Part shown: positions 35,344-46,484 of the stretch, piece after piece
Layout of the letters: each line of letters opens with the position of its first letter
How positions within the stretch are numbered: the first letter of the stretch is position 1
DNA from: Acorus gramineus
Lineage: Eukaryota > Streptophyta > Magnoliopsida > Acorales > Acoraceae
DNA: 64,000 nt
Reading direction: 5' to 3'
Assembly (NCBI GenBank): GCA_030737835.1
Contig: CM060853.1
Span: 1,926,941-1,990,940, forward strand
The notes under the pieces: generated by a model
What the model was told of the DNA's origin: nothing
Seen by the model: only the letters and a program-made list of their open reading frames with translations
Databases searched by the model: none
Made by a program: the position numbers and the translations under genes

Positions 35344-36960
35344 TGTGGGAGGGGGAATATGATCTTCGGCCTCTGGGCATGATTCTAGAGCAATTTGGAC
35401 TTCAGATGTAGATTAGAGCAGAAGCACTAAGAGAACCTCCATTACAGTTGTGGATCTTCTCTCGTTGAGCCACCCTTCTCCGCCTTCCACTCCGACGACT
35501 TGCAACTCACACTAGCATAGTGCTGGCTAGGGGAAGAACCATGATTTTATATTGGGGAGGGGGGGGGGGGTGTGACATGAACTCGAAATCGAATGAACCA
35601 TTTGAATTTTATATAAACCAAACTAGTTTATAATTCATTTCTAGTAAATTTTGTTATAGATATGCAAAAATATAGGCAAAAACATTAAGTTTTTTTTTTT
35701 TTTTCCATAAAATACGTTATGGAAGTTGTACTTAAGATCTTTTAGAGAATAAAAATTATATATTATCGAATCTGAGTCGATATTTTCAACAAAAATTATT
35801 TCAATATAAACAATCATATAATCTATAAGAAAAGTGTTGTTTTAACAAGTTTCATAATTGAAAAAAAAATATAATTGATGCTAATATATCTAGACTGGTA
35901 AAGATACAATAAATGAGTTATTCTAACAAAGATTTGAAAATTTTAAAACCATATTTTTGTACAAGAAATCTGAAAACCATGACAAAATTAGTAGTAAGGG
36001 AGAATTCCTTTCTCATCTTGTATCTATTGTATTTTTATATAAGAAATGTGTATCTCACTATGTGATCAATAGAAATTGAGTTACTTCTCTTCAATGCAAG
36101 GTAAGTGATGGCTATGTGTAATGGGCAAATAATGGCAGGATTAATTAACCTATACAAGACAATAATCAACCGTGTAGTCGTGTACAAGCTGGCATGATAA
36201 AGGATAATCAGCTATGATTAAGGGTAGCAATTAGCGGTAATTATGGCTGAATAATGGTGGGAATAATTACAACCGTTACCTAAGTTTTTTTTAAAAAAAA
36301 TTTGGGAGCTACAGCCTGGCCAAGCCAAGCTGTAGCTCCGCCTCTGGTGCCGACTAACACCCATCCGATGCTCAAGTCAGTTTTCCATTAAATAGAGGAA
36401 TTAAGCTTGAGTTTAGAGTATTTGGGGAAGAAGAAATGTCTACCTGTAATGAAGGGGATGCCCTCTTATTTATAGTGGGAGAGGGCGTGCCGGTTTTGCT
36501 TTGGAGGTGTCAGCATATCATGAGATGGAATTTTTCACGTGGCTCTGGAATCGGTTGACATGTGTGATCTTGATATCAGCTTATCATAACCGATTTTTGA
36601 CAGTTGGTCACAGCCATTGTGTCATAGAATATTCCTTGAGCTTTTTGTTATCTCGTCGATGTTTGTACATGAGCAATCCTCACATCAGGTTAGACTCCGT
36701 AGTCTGACTGCTTCTGTTCAGGTTAGACAGGAGCTATACCCCTAGCACTCAGGTCTGGTCGAAAGCCGACCAGATCGTTTATTGGCTCAACCTAAGATGA
36801 CGTCGTGTTCGTAGCAGAATGTGAAAAGTCAGGGTGGTATGACTTTTTAAATGGGCCTTCTTATCGGGTTGTTCTATCACCATTGATAGTCTCCCTCGAT
36901 GGGCCCATTTAGTGCAATATCCCTATTCTACTATGATCAATTCATATACCTTTATTCCTT
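35344..36960 (-). repeat. gypsy-like LTR on the minus strand, split by a later insertion
   Basis: On the minus strand, 36960-36345 has a TATA box (CTATAAATAAGAG, about 36465-36477) and the block CTGACTTGAGCATCGGATGG then TGTTAGTCGGCACC, matching the R region of the LTR at 20237-21041 (acttgggcgtcgg...ttagccggcacc). The continuation expected after GGCACC (a CACTGGTGTGAGT-like block) appears about 800 bp away at 35540-35500 as AGCACTATGCTAGTGTGAGT. The outer edges are uncertain. Confidence 0.6.
35541..36344. mobile_element. insertion inside the minus-strand LTR
   Basis: The segment is inferred from the split LTR. Its ends are ctaggggaagaacc on the left and agctgtagctccgcctct on the right. It contains a G-run (about 35558-35571) and AT-rich non-coding DNA. 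A short ctgg may be duplicated at the junctions. The family is not identified. Confidence 0.45.
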
Positions 36961-38628
36961 ACTCGGGATACTTTCAGATTTGGTCTTCTATAATAAATAT
37001 CCATACTAAAATATTTTTATAATTGATTATATGTGCCTAAAGTTCAAAGAATTATTTTTATAACTAAAAATTGTATTTTTTTTCTTTTTAAAATCTAGAA
37101 CAATTGAAAATTTTGGGAACCATTGTGGATAAAGCATCCTTCATGCAACAATAGAATCTCTAAAACAATCTATCTAAACTCATTTCAAAAGACAGAATAG
37201 TTAAGTTGGTCGATCTGCCGTTACATTAAATGTAATTAAATCCAATCAGATGTGTGTTGGACCGTAACGAAGGGATTGCATTACAACGAGCTATAAATAT
37301 TAATTAATTTTCATGACAGGCAGGGAAACTCTATAAATACCACCTGCAATAAAAACGTCAATAAAAACCATTGTTTGGTTATTAATGGAACAACTGGTCT
37401 GGTCGAATAATAAATTTTTTCTTCTGTCCAGGTGAGCACAAATGCACAATAATACAATATCATTAGTATACACCCTAATAAGGTTTATATTAAGCTAAAC
37501 CTGTTATATTGGACTTTTTAGTTAGGATAAATTCATGTTTGCCTTGTGTTCATGCATATTTTTTTTAAAAAAATGTCAAAATATTAAAAACATATCTTTA
37601 AGAAAATGAACTCCTTTCATATAAAAGAGACGATTTTAATTTTGTTACACATAGCTTCATCATATAAGATATATTATTAATCAAAAAAAATTTCACATGC
37701 ACTATCAAAATATAGTCTATTCATATAATTTCATCTTTTATAAAGATGAGGTATACAATTTAAAAAAAAAAAAATTCAAACAGATGCTGACCGCTAATAG
37801 TATAACATTTTTCAATTGTTAAACAAATTTGCTTAATTTTTTTTTTTAAATATGATGTGACATTACCGTTTTCATTCTTATATGGTTATATCAAGAATAT
37901 TTTAAACAACCTCGTTTACAACCTTTAACATGTTTTTGTGTACGTTTTAATTTTATCTATTCTAACGATATATAATCTAATGAATTTAATGGATTTTTTT
38001 TAAAATTAAGATATAAAATTTATTGGACAACAATCAAGATATATTACATGCAAGGTTGTGAAGGTGAATGTGTGTAATAGGGTCCTATAATGTTTCACTT
38101 TCCCATCGAAATTTATTAGATGGTATTGGTAGTATGAAATGACCACAGAAACAATTTGTTTAATAGTACACTTGTTGGAGCAAATCTTTCAGCAATGGGT
38201 CAGATTTTTCCCTCACAACTTGAATTTTAACAGTCCCAACCTTTTAATGTAACAAATAATCATAATTTTTTATGAATATCCCACAAATAGTAGGCAATAC
38301 ATATTTCTTTCTTTTTTATATACAATTAAAGTAAAATTTTCTATTGTTCACTAGAAAATCATTCACAGGATATATTATCATGGATATTTCAGAGTGGATA
38401 CTCCTTGATGATGGACTGACTATTATACTATAATTCACCAAAAACAGAGTTTGGTATAAAACTGGAAGTCAAGCATATGATCTCTTTGTTAATTTTTAAA
38501 ATAAACTTTGTTATTTTTTATATATATTTATGAGAGATGTAGTTAGCCAATATGTAATGTTGTGGGACATTTTAACTTGTTTGTACAAGTGTTCACCACC
38601 ATCTATTCCAACACTTTCCATTAATATC
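36961..38628. other. AT-rich intergenic region
   Basis: Bases 37200-37400 contain promoter-like ctataaataccacc and could be a further LTR piece. Bases 37650-37830 are a copy of the AT-rich MITE family (tttataaagatgaggtatac). No gene is recognised. Confidence 0.45.
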
Positions 38629-39413
38629 TGTTAGAATTTTTGTGCGTAACAAATAAATATTAGGCTAAACACAAATTCTTATAATTATTACACCAAGAAT
38701 ATAGACATCAAATATATATTAAATCATGCATACTCTAAAATATATAGTAAAAACATGAAATAAAAGAGTTAGAAATTAGAAAATATATCCGAAAATGTGG
38801 AAGCGAGTGAAGACACTCTGTCCTCGGTGAATGAGGCCCCCTCACGCACATGGTTGAATGGCTCCTACCACTGAGAGATACGACCACAATAGGTTTTGTT
38901 CTTCCGGGGTGCGAGCTACGGAAGAACCACGGTGAACAGACTACGATCCTTTCAGACGCTCAGATCAAGGATCATAATAAGAGATTGATAAGTGAAAAGG
39001 AATAGATGATTTAATCTCTTGAGAATGAACACTTTCTGCAGCCGGTCACATTTTATGGTGGAGATGAAACTTAGAAACTCACATATTTGTGTGTATACGG
39101 AGTGCTTCAAGGGTTAATGATTTTCAAGAAATGAGACATAGTCCTTTATATACACAAGGAACTAGAAGCAAAACGTCTCATACAATTAAATCCAACCAAT
39201 TAAATATTCATTTGAGAATTAAACTCTCTAAATGCATGTAATGATTTCACTTGTAACTCATGCATGAATTCTCATTTATGCATACAATTATAAAACATTA
39301 ATACGCAAATGTAACCTTCATGCATTTATATGCGAATGAATCTCCAAAACATTTGTAATTAAATAGACCGGTTATTACACATTATTATGCATTTTTGGTC
39401 ACCAAATCCAACA
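38629..39413 (-). repeat. solo LTR, 785 bp
   Basis: On the minus strand it begins TGTTGGATTTGGTGACC and ends AAAAATTCTAACA, i.e. TG...CA ends with a short TGTT/AACA inverted repeat. The 5-bp flanks atatc (38624-38628) and ataac (39414-39418) match at four of five positions, as an aged target duplication would. A TATA box (GTATATAAAGGAC) lies at about 39145-39155, followed by leader-like sequence. No internal region adjoins either side. Confidence 0.75.
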
Positions 39414-39616
39414 ATAACCACCTCATTTATTTCATTATTTTTTCAAACCTTGACTCCTCGTACCTCCCACCATTTTTCATAACTTGAAAAATCATAATTC
39501 TCTATGAATCTCCACTTATCTATACATGACCGTCATTTCCCACAAACCTCCATTTACCCCATGCCTTGGTGAATCACATTGACCACCCCTTTTCATAACC
39601 CATTCCCCATACTATC

Positions 39617-39835
39617 ATTTTTTTTTTTTTTTTGATAACGGAAAGACCCCCTCCATAGCTCGCCTTACGGCCGAGCTAGCTAGGTAGGCTACCTTCGCCT
39701 GTGTAACCCCATACCCACAGAAATACACATAGGCTAAGTCAGCATTAAAACTCGATACTAAGATCTATCCTTAACACAGGTAAACCCTACCTGTTGTGTT
39801 ATGACCACTGGCGGGTTCCCTATACTGCCTTGCCT
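39617..39835 (-). mobile_element. SINE-like element with poly-A tail
   Basis: On the minus strand CGCCAGTGGTCATAACAC resembles an A box and TAGTATCGAGTTT a B box. The element ends in a run of about 16 A (T run on the plus strand, about 39619-39634). The flanks ccatactatca and ccctatactgcc are similar and may be a decayed target duplication. It lies just upstream of cctatataagg, a TATA-like sequence. Confidence 0.5.
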
Positions 39836-41278
39836 ATATAAGGAATATCTCTCCACCGTACCATTTAAAAAATCAACTCATCCTATAAAATCCTAACACC
39901 ACCTAAAACATATTTGTAAAAGCTTGTCTAGTTGTTCAACTTTGAATATAATTATATAAGCTTGAATCTTGTAGTGAAATCAAGTTATCAATTTTCTTGC
40001 ATTCTCTTGGAGTTGTTTATTCTTCTTTTACTTTTTGGTTGAGTCATGGACTAGTGTGACTTTGGTTGCACTATTTGAGAGTCTCGTGTCTCTCTACACT
40101 CTTGATTATAAATTCTCTTGTCAATTATTGAGCTACGAGGCCAAACGTCTATTTTTGAGATTTAAAATATATTGATGTGATTTATTAGCGTATTTATACT
40201 AATAAATACAATTCTGACACATGACAATACGTGGTCAAAGTACATTTTCATGTATTCAAAGAGTAAAGAAGAGTTTGGTAACTTTAGCCCAGAAAGAGAA
40301 TTCTTCCTTCCCAGGAATCCAGTTCTGTTTGGATTCCGTGAAAGAAAAAATTTGATATGAAATGTCCAGGAATGAACATAAGATTGAAAGATTCCAAATG
40401 CAATTTTTCAGAGTATTTCAACAGAATGAGAGTGATGGGATCCTGTATGACACACAAGAATGCCTATGAGATCCAACTAAAAGATATCACTTAGACAATA
40501 TAATTTTTGTTTAGTTATACATGCACAAAATATGTTTTTATAAATATCACTCAAGTTGGTGACAATTTCATGAAATGCATGCATTCAATGCATTGTTTAG
40601 CCATTTAGGTGCCATCTTGTGATGGAATCTCACAAAGATATTATGTGAAAAACATAGGGGATCCAGTCCCAACTCCCCACCATTGATAATCACACGATTC
40701 ACACGTGTGTCAAAACACCAACCCCTCCATCTAATGTGTTTTTTACTTGTCCCCCATTGTTCATTAAACAAAACAAAGGTAGTCAAATTTATTTGTCACA
40801 TTAGTTGTCTCTTCATTGTCCATCAAGCCATGTGAAACCTTATGGTATCAATAATAATTGATTGTGCTACGGTCAGTGTGACAGTGTTATAAAAAAAGGA
40901 ACCATCCAGTTAATCAGAAAAACAAATGGATTAAGGATGGTTAATCGTATTTAAATCATGATATTATTATAACATAATAAAATATATTAATTATTATTAC
41001 CAAATAAACATATTTATAAAAAAGAAAAAATATTTTAAAAAATCTTTACATAACTATCAAGTCTATAATATTAATACTTTTACATTTTTATTTAACATTA
41101 TAACATGATTTTATTATATAGAATCTACATTTTTATTATATTTAATATTTTAATTAATAACTAATTAGAATTTTTTTAAAATAAAAAACCAATCATTTAA
41201 TTAGTTCATAATCGATTCTCAAAAATCATTGATTCAACTGGGAGAGTAAATCAAACCAAAATTTAAAGTCGGTTTGGT
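39836..41278. other. intergenic region, AT-rich
   Basis: A TATA-like tatataagg (about 39835) is followed by T-rich, leader-like DNA to about 40160 that could be an LTR fragment; no gene is found. Bases 40280-40420 (agcccagaaagagaattctt...) match 11750-11830 in malate synthase intron 1 and are another dispersed repeat. Confidence 0.45.
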
Positions 41279-41287
41279 TTTAAAATA

Positions 41288-42013
41288 GGATAAAATGCAT
41301 GTACACCCTATGAAATTTGTGGAAACTATAGAAACACCCCCTACAATTAAAAATATACACTTACACCCCCTATTGTAATTTAAAAATACATACACTTACA
41401 CCCCCTATAATATACTCTTCACTAAAACTAAAAAAAAGTTTAATAAAAGTGCTATTTTACCATTCAAAATAATATTTGATACTTACATCCATATTTTTTT
41501 TTGAGAAATCGGTAGGCAAATGCTACCTCAAATGTATTGATTTAGCAAATGTCCAAAGAGCATATATTATAAAAAGCACAAGAAAGAAGAGCAAAATAGA
41601 GAAGAAGAGAGTTCTACTCTATTTACACTCCCTCTGCATCTATAAAGCGACTACCCCAGTCCTTGACAAAATGCACAACCGATTCCCATAGATTTTCAAG
41701 ATAAAAGCGTTGACTTTTAAATACCACAACATTCTTGTATAGCAAATTGCCCACACCTCATCAGGTATGATCAGTCGGCCCACCTTGGCCTCGATGTTGT
41801 TGTCACCGCTTCGTCTAGGAGAGTGAGCAAGTCACCATAACTCCTCAATGGAACTGAAATCTGATTGAATTAGACCACAACGCCATACATCCATACATTT
41901 TAAGTAATAAAAAGCATTCTTACATCTAAAATTAACATCCATGTATCTTTTTTAATGTACATTATTCATACATTTCAAATATAACATTGGGGGTGTCAAA
42001 ATGCATTTTACCC
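41288..42013. mobile_element. Mutator-type MITE with 9-bp target duplication, interrupted by a LINE
   Basis: The left end ggataaaatgcatgtacaccc pairs with the right end gggtgtcaaaatgcatttta then ccc. The flanks are identical 9-bp copies of tttaaaata (41279-41287 and 42014-42022), as expected for Mutator-superfamily elements. The interior contains two tandem acacttacaccccct blocks on the left. Removing the inserted LINE and its target duplication leaves an element of about 325 bp. Confidence 0.85.
41494..41885 (-). mobile_element. 5'-truncated LINE inserted in the MITE
   Basis: On the minus strand the sequence encodes the typical C-terminus of a plant L1 ORF2 (NVVVFKSQRFYLENLWESVV, then HFVKDWGSRFIDAEGV and stop), followed by a 3' UTR and a poly-A tail (T run on the plus strand at 41494-41501). 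The insertion is flanked by identical tacatccata copies (41484-41493 and 41886-41895). The 5' part of the coding region is truncated. Confidence 0.88.
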
Positions 42014-42022
42014 TTTAAAATA

Positions 42023-43833
42023 CAATAATAATTGGGGTCTTACGTGGCAGTCCATATTATACACAAGTACACAAACTGATTCAGTCAACATGGGGACCAC
42101 CACTCGGAGCCATCCGATTGAAGAAACAAAAGAAACATCGGGTCGGCCCGAACCACGGCACGTGAAGGATCTGCAATGGTTTTCGCTGGACCACGCGTTT
42201 GGTCCCGCACGTGCCGACACGGGGGGACCGATGCGCTTCCCACTTCGCTCCTCCACTCATGCTCGTCCACGTGGCGTCCTCTAACGGCTAGTACACTGGG
42301 AGCCCCTTTTTTTAAATGGAATTTTTGCAGATATACCCTCTACCTTCAATTGTTTTTTTGCTTCATGCCATCATTATTATAACTGTTGTACCCTCTCAAT
42401 GGTCGGTCAATATTTTTAATTCTGAGCTGTAAATCATAAATTTATAAATGGTAAAACTGTAACTTAATTTAATTACAATAAAATTAAGTTTGAAACTAAT
42501 TTTACAAAAAATAGTTTTTTAGTTAATAAAACTTTGTAGTTACAGGTAGTTGATGCATGCATGTGAGATGAAGTATCCTTATGACAGGTATTGCTAAAAA
42601 TAATATTTCAATAGATATTTTTTTTGATAAAATAGGATTTTTTTTTAGAGATATTCAAATAAATAAACCTTAAATTTTATTGGGAACCATTGACTTCGTC
42701 GGTCCAAGTGTTCAACCCTCACTAAAACACTATATGTTGATTTGGCAGTACAACTTTAACTATAACATTATGTATAAACAAAAAATGAATATAAATTCAA
42801 TACCAAAAAAAAAAAAAAAGAATATAAATTCAATCATGACACAGAGACCTTTTTGTGCAAATCTGTTAAACACTGAGAGAGATGCCAATATGATGACATG
42901 AGCCACTGCAAAGAGTACTACTACAAGGGTTTCCATCTTTCACTAAAAAATATATGTGAAACCCAATTCCCAAAGATTCTGTTTGGCTATGCTCCCCCCC
43001 CCCCCACATGAACTCATCATCAGTGAAAAAAAAGGCTACCATTTCCAAGTAACAAATTTTATTCCCCATAAAGGTTTCCAATCTTTTCATAAAACTTCCT
43101 TTGCTTACAAACATTCATTGGACCTATCTGCCTCTCTTTCCATCCATTCACAGCTTTTCTCCTCACTCACACATGCATTGCACATTCATTTTGTTTTGCT
43201 GTTATCACTTCAATGCCCATGTAACAACACTCTTCAAATATAATATATTGATATTATAAAAATATATAGGGATAAACAATGGTGTTGGTATGGCTTTATA
43301 GTCCTTCTCTGCAAAAACCCATTTTTTTAGTTTATGGGATTGATGATGCTGTAGAGGTATTATTAGAAACCTCAGAAGACAAGTGTGGTCCTCTCTGTGT
43401 GTAGTAGTTAAGTCTCAAACTGTGTTTTTAATGGATTTTCTTGTTCTGGGTCTCTTTCAAGAGTGTGACTTCTAGCTTGGTTTCTGGGTTTCTCCTCTCT
43501 AAAAGACTAAATCCCAATCTGGGTTTTTGTTGTGTGAGTGGAAGAAAAGATCAAGTTGCTATTTTTTTTGGGAGGTTTTTCAAGTTGGGTTTCATTTGTG
43601 TTGCTGGATCTGTATTTAGATCCAGATCTGTATGAGCAAATCAACCGAGGCACCAAAATCAGTGTTTGTTGCTTCACAAAGTAGTTACCCTTATATTGCC
43701 TTCTCGTTGTTTGATAGTTTGAGTAGTCTATACAGTGTTTTTCTCTACATACATTCTCATATTAGAGTCTGAATTAGGTTCTGTAGGGGTTGTGTTTGTG
43801 ATTTTGTGTATGAGAGAGAGATAGTGGGAGAGA
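42023..43833 (+). other. upstream region of the remorin gene
   Basis: Bases 42060-42300 are a GC-richer island with three CACGTG motifs (gcacgtga, gcacgtgc, ccacgtgg). Bases 42600-43000 are AT-rich, with a C-run near 43000. From about 43100 the sequence becomes C/T-rich, and 43400-43833 is probably promoter and 5' leader of the remorin gene, ending in a GAGAGAGAGATAG stretch just before the ATG. No separate gene is recognised. Confidence 0.45.
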
Positions 43834-46484
43834 ATGAGATCTTCAGAGGATAAACCATGCTATAGCCATGGATCCGAAAACAGCAACTCGAGCGCAAATT
43901 CGGGTAGTTTCAATTTCCACAAAAGCCGCGGCCATCCCCATCGAACTGTCCTTGGCAAGCCAACGCCGTCGAAATGGGACGACGCGCAAAAGTGGCTTGC
44001 AGGATTTGGTGGGGACGCAGATTCGAGGCATGGCAAGGCCTCAAAGCCTCGGAATTCAAACGCCGAGGACCGGAGGCTCCTCGCGCATTCCCTCTCTCAG
44101 AAGGCGAGGGAGTCTTGTAGTAGCGCCGAGGGATGCCTCGAAGACATTGCGTTCGCGATAACGATCCAAGATGAAGGGGAGACGAAGAAGATCGATTGCA
44201 TGGGATGGAGGGCTAACGAGGAGCCCAGACCGGCTTTGCGATCCGTGTTTGTGAGGGACATGGGGACTGAGATGACCCCGGTCGCGAGCCTGGAGCCCTC
44301 GAGGACCACGACACCACTGAGGGCCTCGACGCCTGTGCTGAGGAGTCAGACCTCCTCAAGATCGTCGACCCCAGGGAGGGTGAGGTCTCAGGGTGATGGC
44401 GGTCAGGTGGTGGAGGGGGTGGTTCGCACGGATTTCAAGGCGCTAGAGAGGAAATGCTTTCAAGGCGCTAGAGAGGAAATGCGTACAGACCACGAGAGGG
44501 GAGGGTGAATCGGACGGTCAGCATCGGAAGGTGAACAACTCTTTGGAGTCACGGGCAATGGCCTGGGATGAGGCGGAGCGCGCGAAATATATGGCGAGGT
44601 GATTTTACTATAACTGATCATCTTCTATGGGAAGCCTCTATTTCATTGCAAACATGCTTGCTTTTGAGTAAATGATGCTTTAATGCATGTTCAATTATTG
44701 CTTAGTCTGTTTGATGTGATTCTTGAAATTTGCATGAACCTTTTTGTTTTACTATTTGTTATTGCAATGCTGATTGAGGATCTCTATTGATGACAAGGTT
44801 CTAGCCTTTCATGTCCCCCCCCCCCCCCCAAGGTTTTACTGTGATATTTTGGTTTGAATATTCAATGTGGAAGAGAAGTTTGACAGATATCTTTATAGTT
44901 CAATAAAACGTATACATTTGCAATATCAGAAATTTTTTTTTTGTATTCCTAGATTTCTGGTAGAATCTCTTGAAAATGAAATGATCCGTGTCTCATATGC
45001 TGCCTAAATCAATTCAAAGTTGGTAGCTGATTCCATCAGCCTTAATGAATCCTGCAATTTGGTTATCATGATTTGATCAATATTCTTAAGGGAAATTTCA
45101 TGTGTTAGCCCATCTTATTAAGCTCAGGTTATTATCTCCAGAATATTGTTCTGCATCCACCTTGGGCAAAATGTTTTAGTAAGCTATTCACAGTTTTTTC
45201 AACAAAGTTGTAGTAGTGATACAGTGCCCAGCAATAGTGTTGAATTTTATCTTCCTCTTACGTCCTTAAATCTCTATCTTTTTCTTAGCCCTCAGCTTAC
45301 CCACTTAGTTTCTTCTGACACTTGAGTATACCTCTAATGTTTATGCTGCTTGTTTATAGGTACAAGCGCGAAGAGGTGAAAATACAAGCCTGGGAGAATC
45401 ATGAGAAACGGAAAGCCGAGGTGAAGATGAAGAGAATGGAGGTAATCATATACTAATACTCAATACATTATTTAAACACGTATAACATAAGTTTTTTGGC
45501 CATGTTTATGTAATTTCCTGGACTGTGAGGGTTAAAAAGTGTGTCCCAGTTAACATAACAACATTTGTTTTATACATACATTGAAATGGATTTCTTTCGA
45601 TGTAAGAATGCCTTACAAGGAGAAACACACACTGCTAAAACTCTAAAAACAACAACATGTACTTCGATGTGTATACGCACTGGAAACTTTAGATCTGTGT
45701 ATAGGTAGCGTTTGGAAATGGGTTTGAAAAGAAGTTTTTCACTTTTAGATAGAGTTACTATCGAAATTAGATTCCAAAGAAGCATACTTTTATTAGATTG
45801 TTGAAAAACTTCTTTTTTCAATTGTTTATAACTAAGGTAGTATATGGAAATGGGTTTGAAAAAGCTTTTCACTTAAAACAGCATTGTAGATTAAATTTCC
45901 AAGAAGCACACTTTTGCTATACTCTTGAAAATCTGATTTTTTTATAACTCACTTCTTTTCCTTCATGGACCATTTGTAGTGTTTGGAAACAATTTGGAGT
46001 TAAGTTTGATTCCTGCAAAATCTTGTTTGCTTTCTATAAAAGCCAGGACCACTTGGCTGTTTGAAAACATGTATGGGTCAATCGGTCAAGTATAATTCTT
46101 GTAAAAGCAGAATCACGCAAACATGTTTCCAAATGATACCATAAAGAACAAACCAAATATCATCATCATTCTTTATTTTTCTAGAATCCCTATCATATCG
46201 TAAGCCATTTATTCCAATTTGCCAAAACCATATAAATTTTGAGTCTGATATCCATCTTCTTGGATAAATAGGTGAAGGCAGAGAGACTGAAATCTCGGGC
46301 ACAAGAGAAGCTATCAAACAAGTTGGCAGCTGCAAGGAGGATCGCAGAGGAGAAGCGAGCGAATGCAGAGGCTAAACTGAACGAACAGGCTGCAAAGACT
46401 TCCGAGAGGGCAGACTATATCAGGAGAACAGGTCACTTGCCTTCTTGTTTTTTCTCATTCAAGCTTCCTACGCTTTGCGGGTGA
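43834..46484 (+). CDS. remorin family protein, frame broken by a 25-bp duplication in exon 1
   Basis: Three exons: 43834-44598, 45360-45441 and 46272-46484 (TGA). Without the 25-bp repeat at 44433-44482 they would encode about 344 residues. As written, the frame shifts after codon 208 and stops at TGA 44506-44508, giving 224 residues without the remorin domain. The N-terminal half is Ser/Arg-rich and disordered, with HPHRTVLGKPTPSKWDDAQK, as in long-type plant remorins (groups 5-6). Exons 2-3 encode the coiled-coil remorin C domain: AWENHEKRKAEVKMKRME, VKAERLKSRAQEKLSNKLAA, ARRIAEEKRANAEAKLNEQA and the C-terminal anchor HLPSCFFSFKLPTLCG with Cys for possible acylation. Remorins scaffold plasma-membrane nanodomains. 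All splice sites and the downstream frame are intact, which argues for a recent mutation or a sequence error. Confidence 0.88.
44433..44482 (+). repeat. perfect 25-bp tandem duplication in remorin exon 1
   Basis: Two identical copies begin tttcaaggcgctagagagga, at 44433-44457 and 44458-44482. Twenty-five is not a multiple of three, so one extra copy shifts the frame. Deleting either copy restores an open frame to the splice donor at 44599. Confidence 0.96.
44815..44829. repeat. C15 homopolymer in remorin intron 1
   Basis: An uninterrupted run of fifteen C lies inside intron 1 (44599-45359). It has no coding effect. Similar G or C runs occur near 9.4, 35.6, 43.0 and 56.8 kb. Confidence 0.95.
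45703..46140. mobile_element. hAT-like MITE in remorin intron 2
   Basis: The left end aggtagcgtttggaaatggg and right end acatgtttccaaatgatacc are imperfect inverted repeats. Inside, near 45834 (aaggtagtatatggaaatgg) and 45970 (tttgtagtgtttggaaac), are two further end-like sequences, so the element is composite or internally duplicated. Confidence 0.65.
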
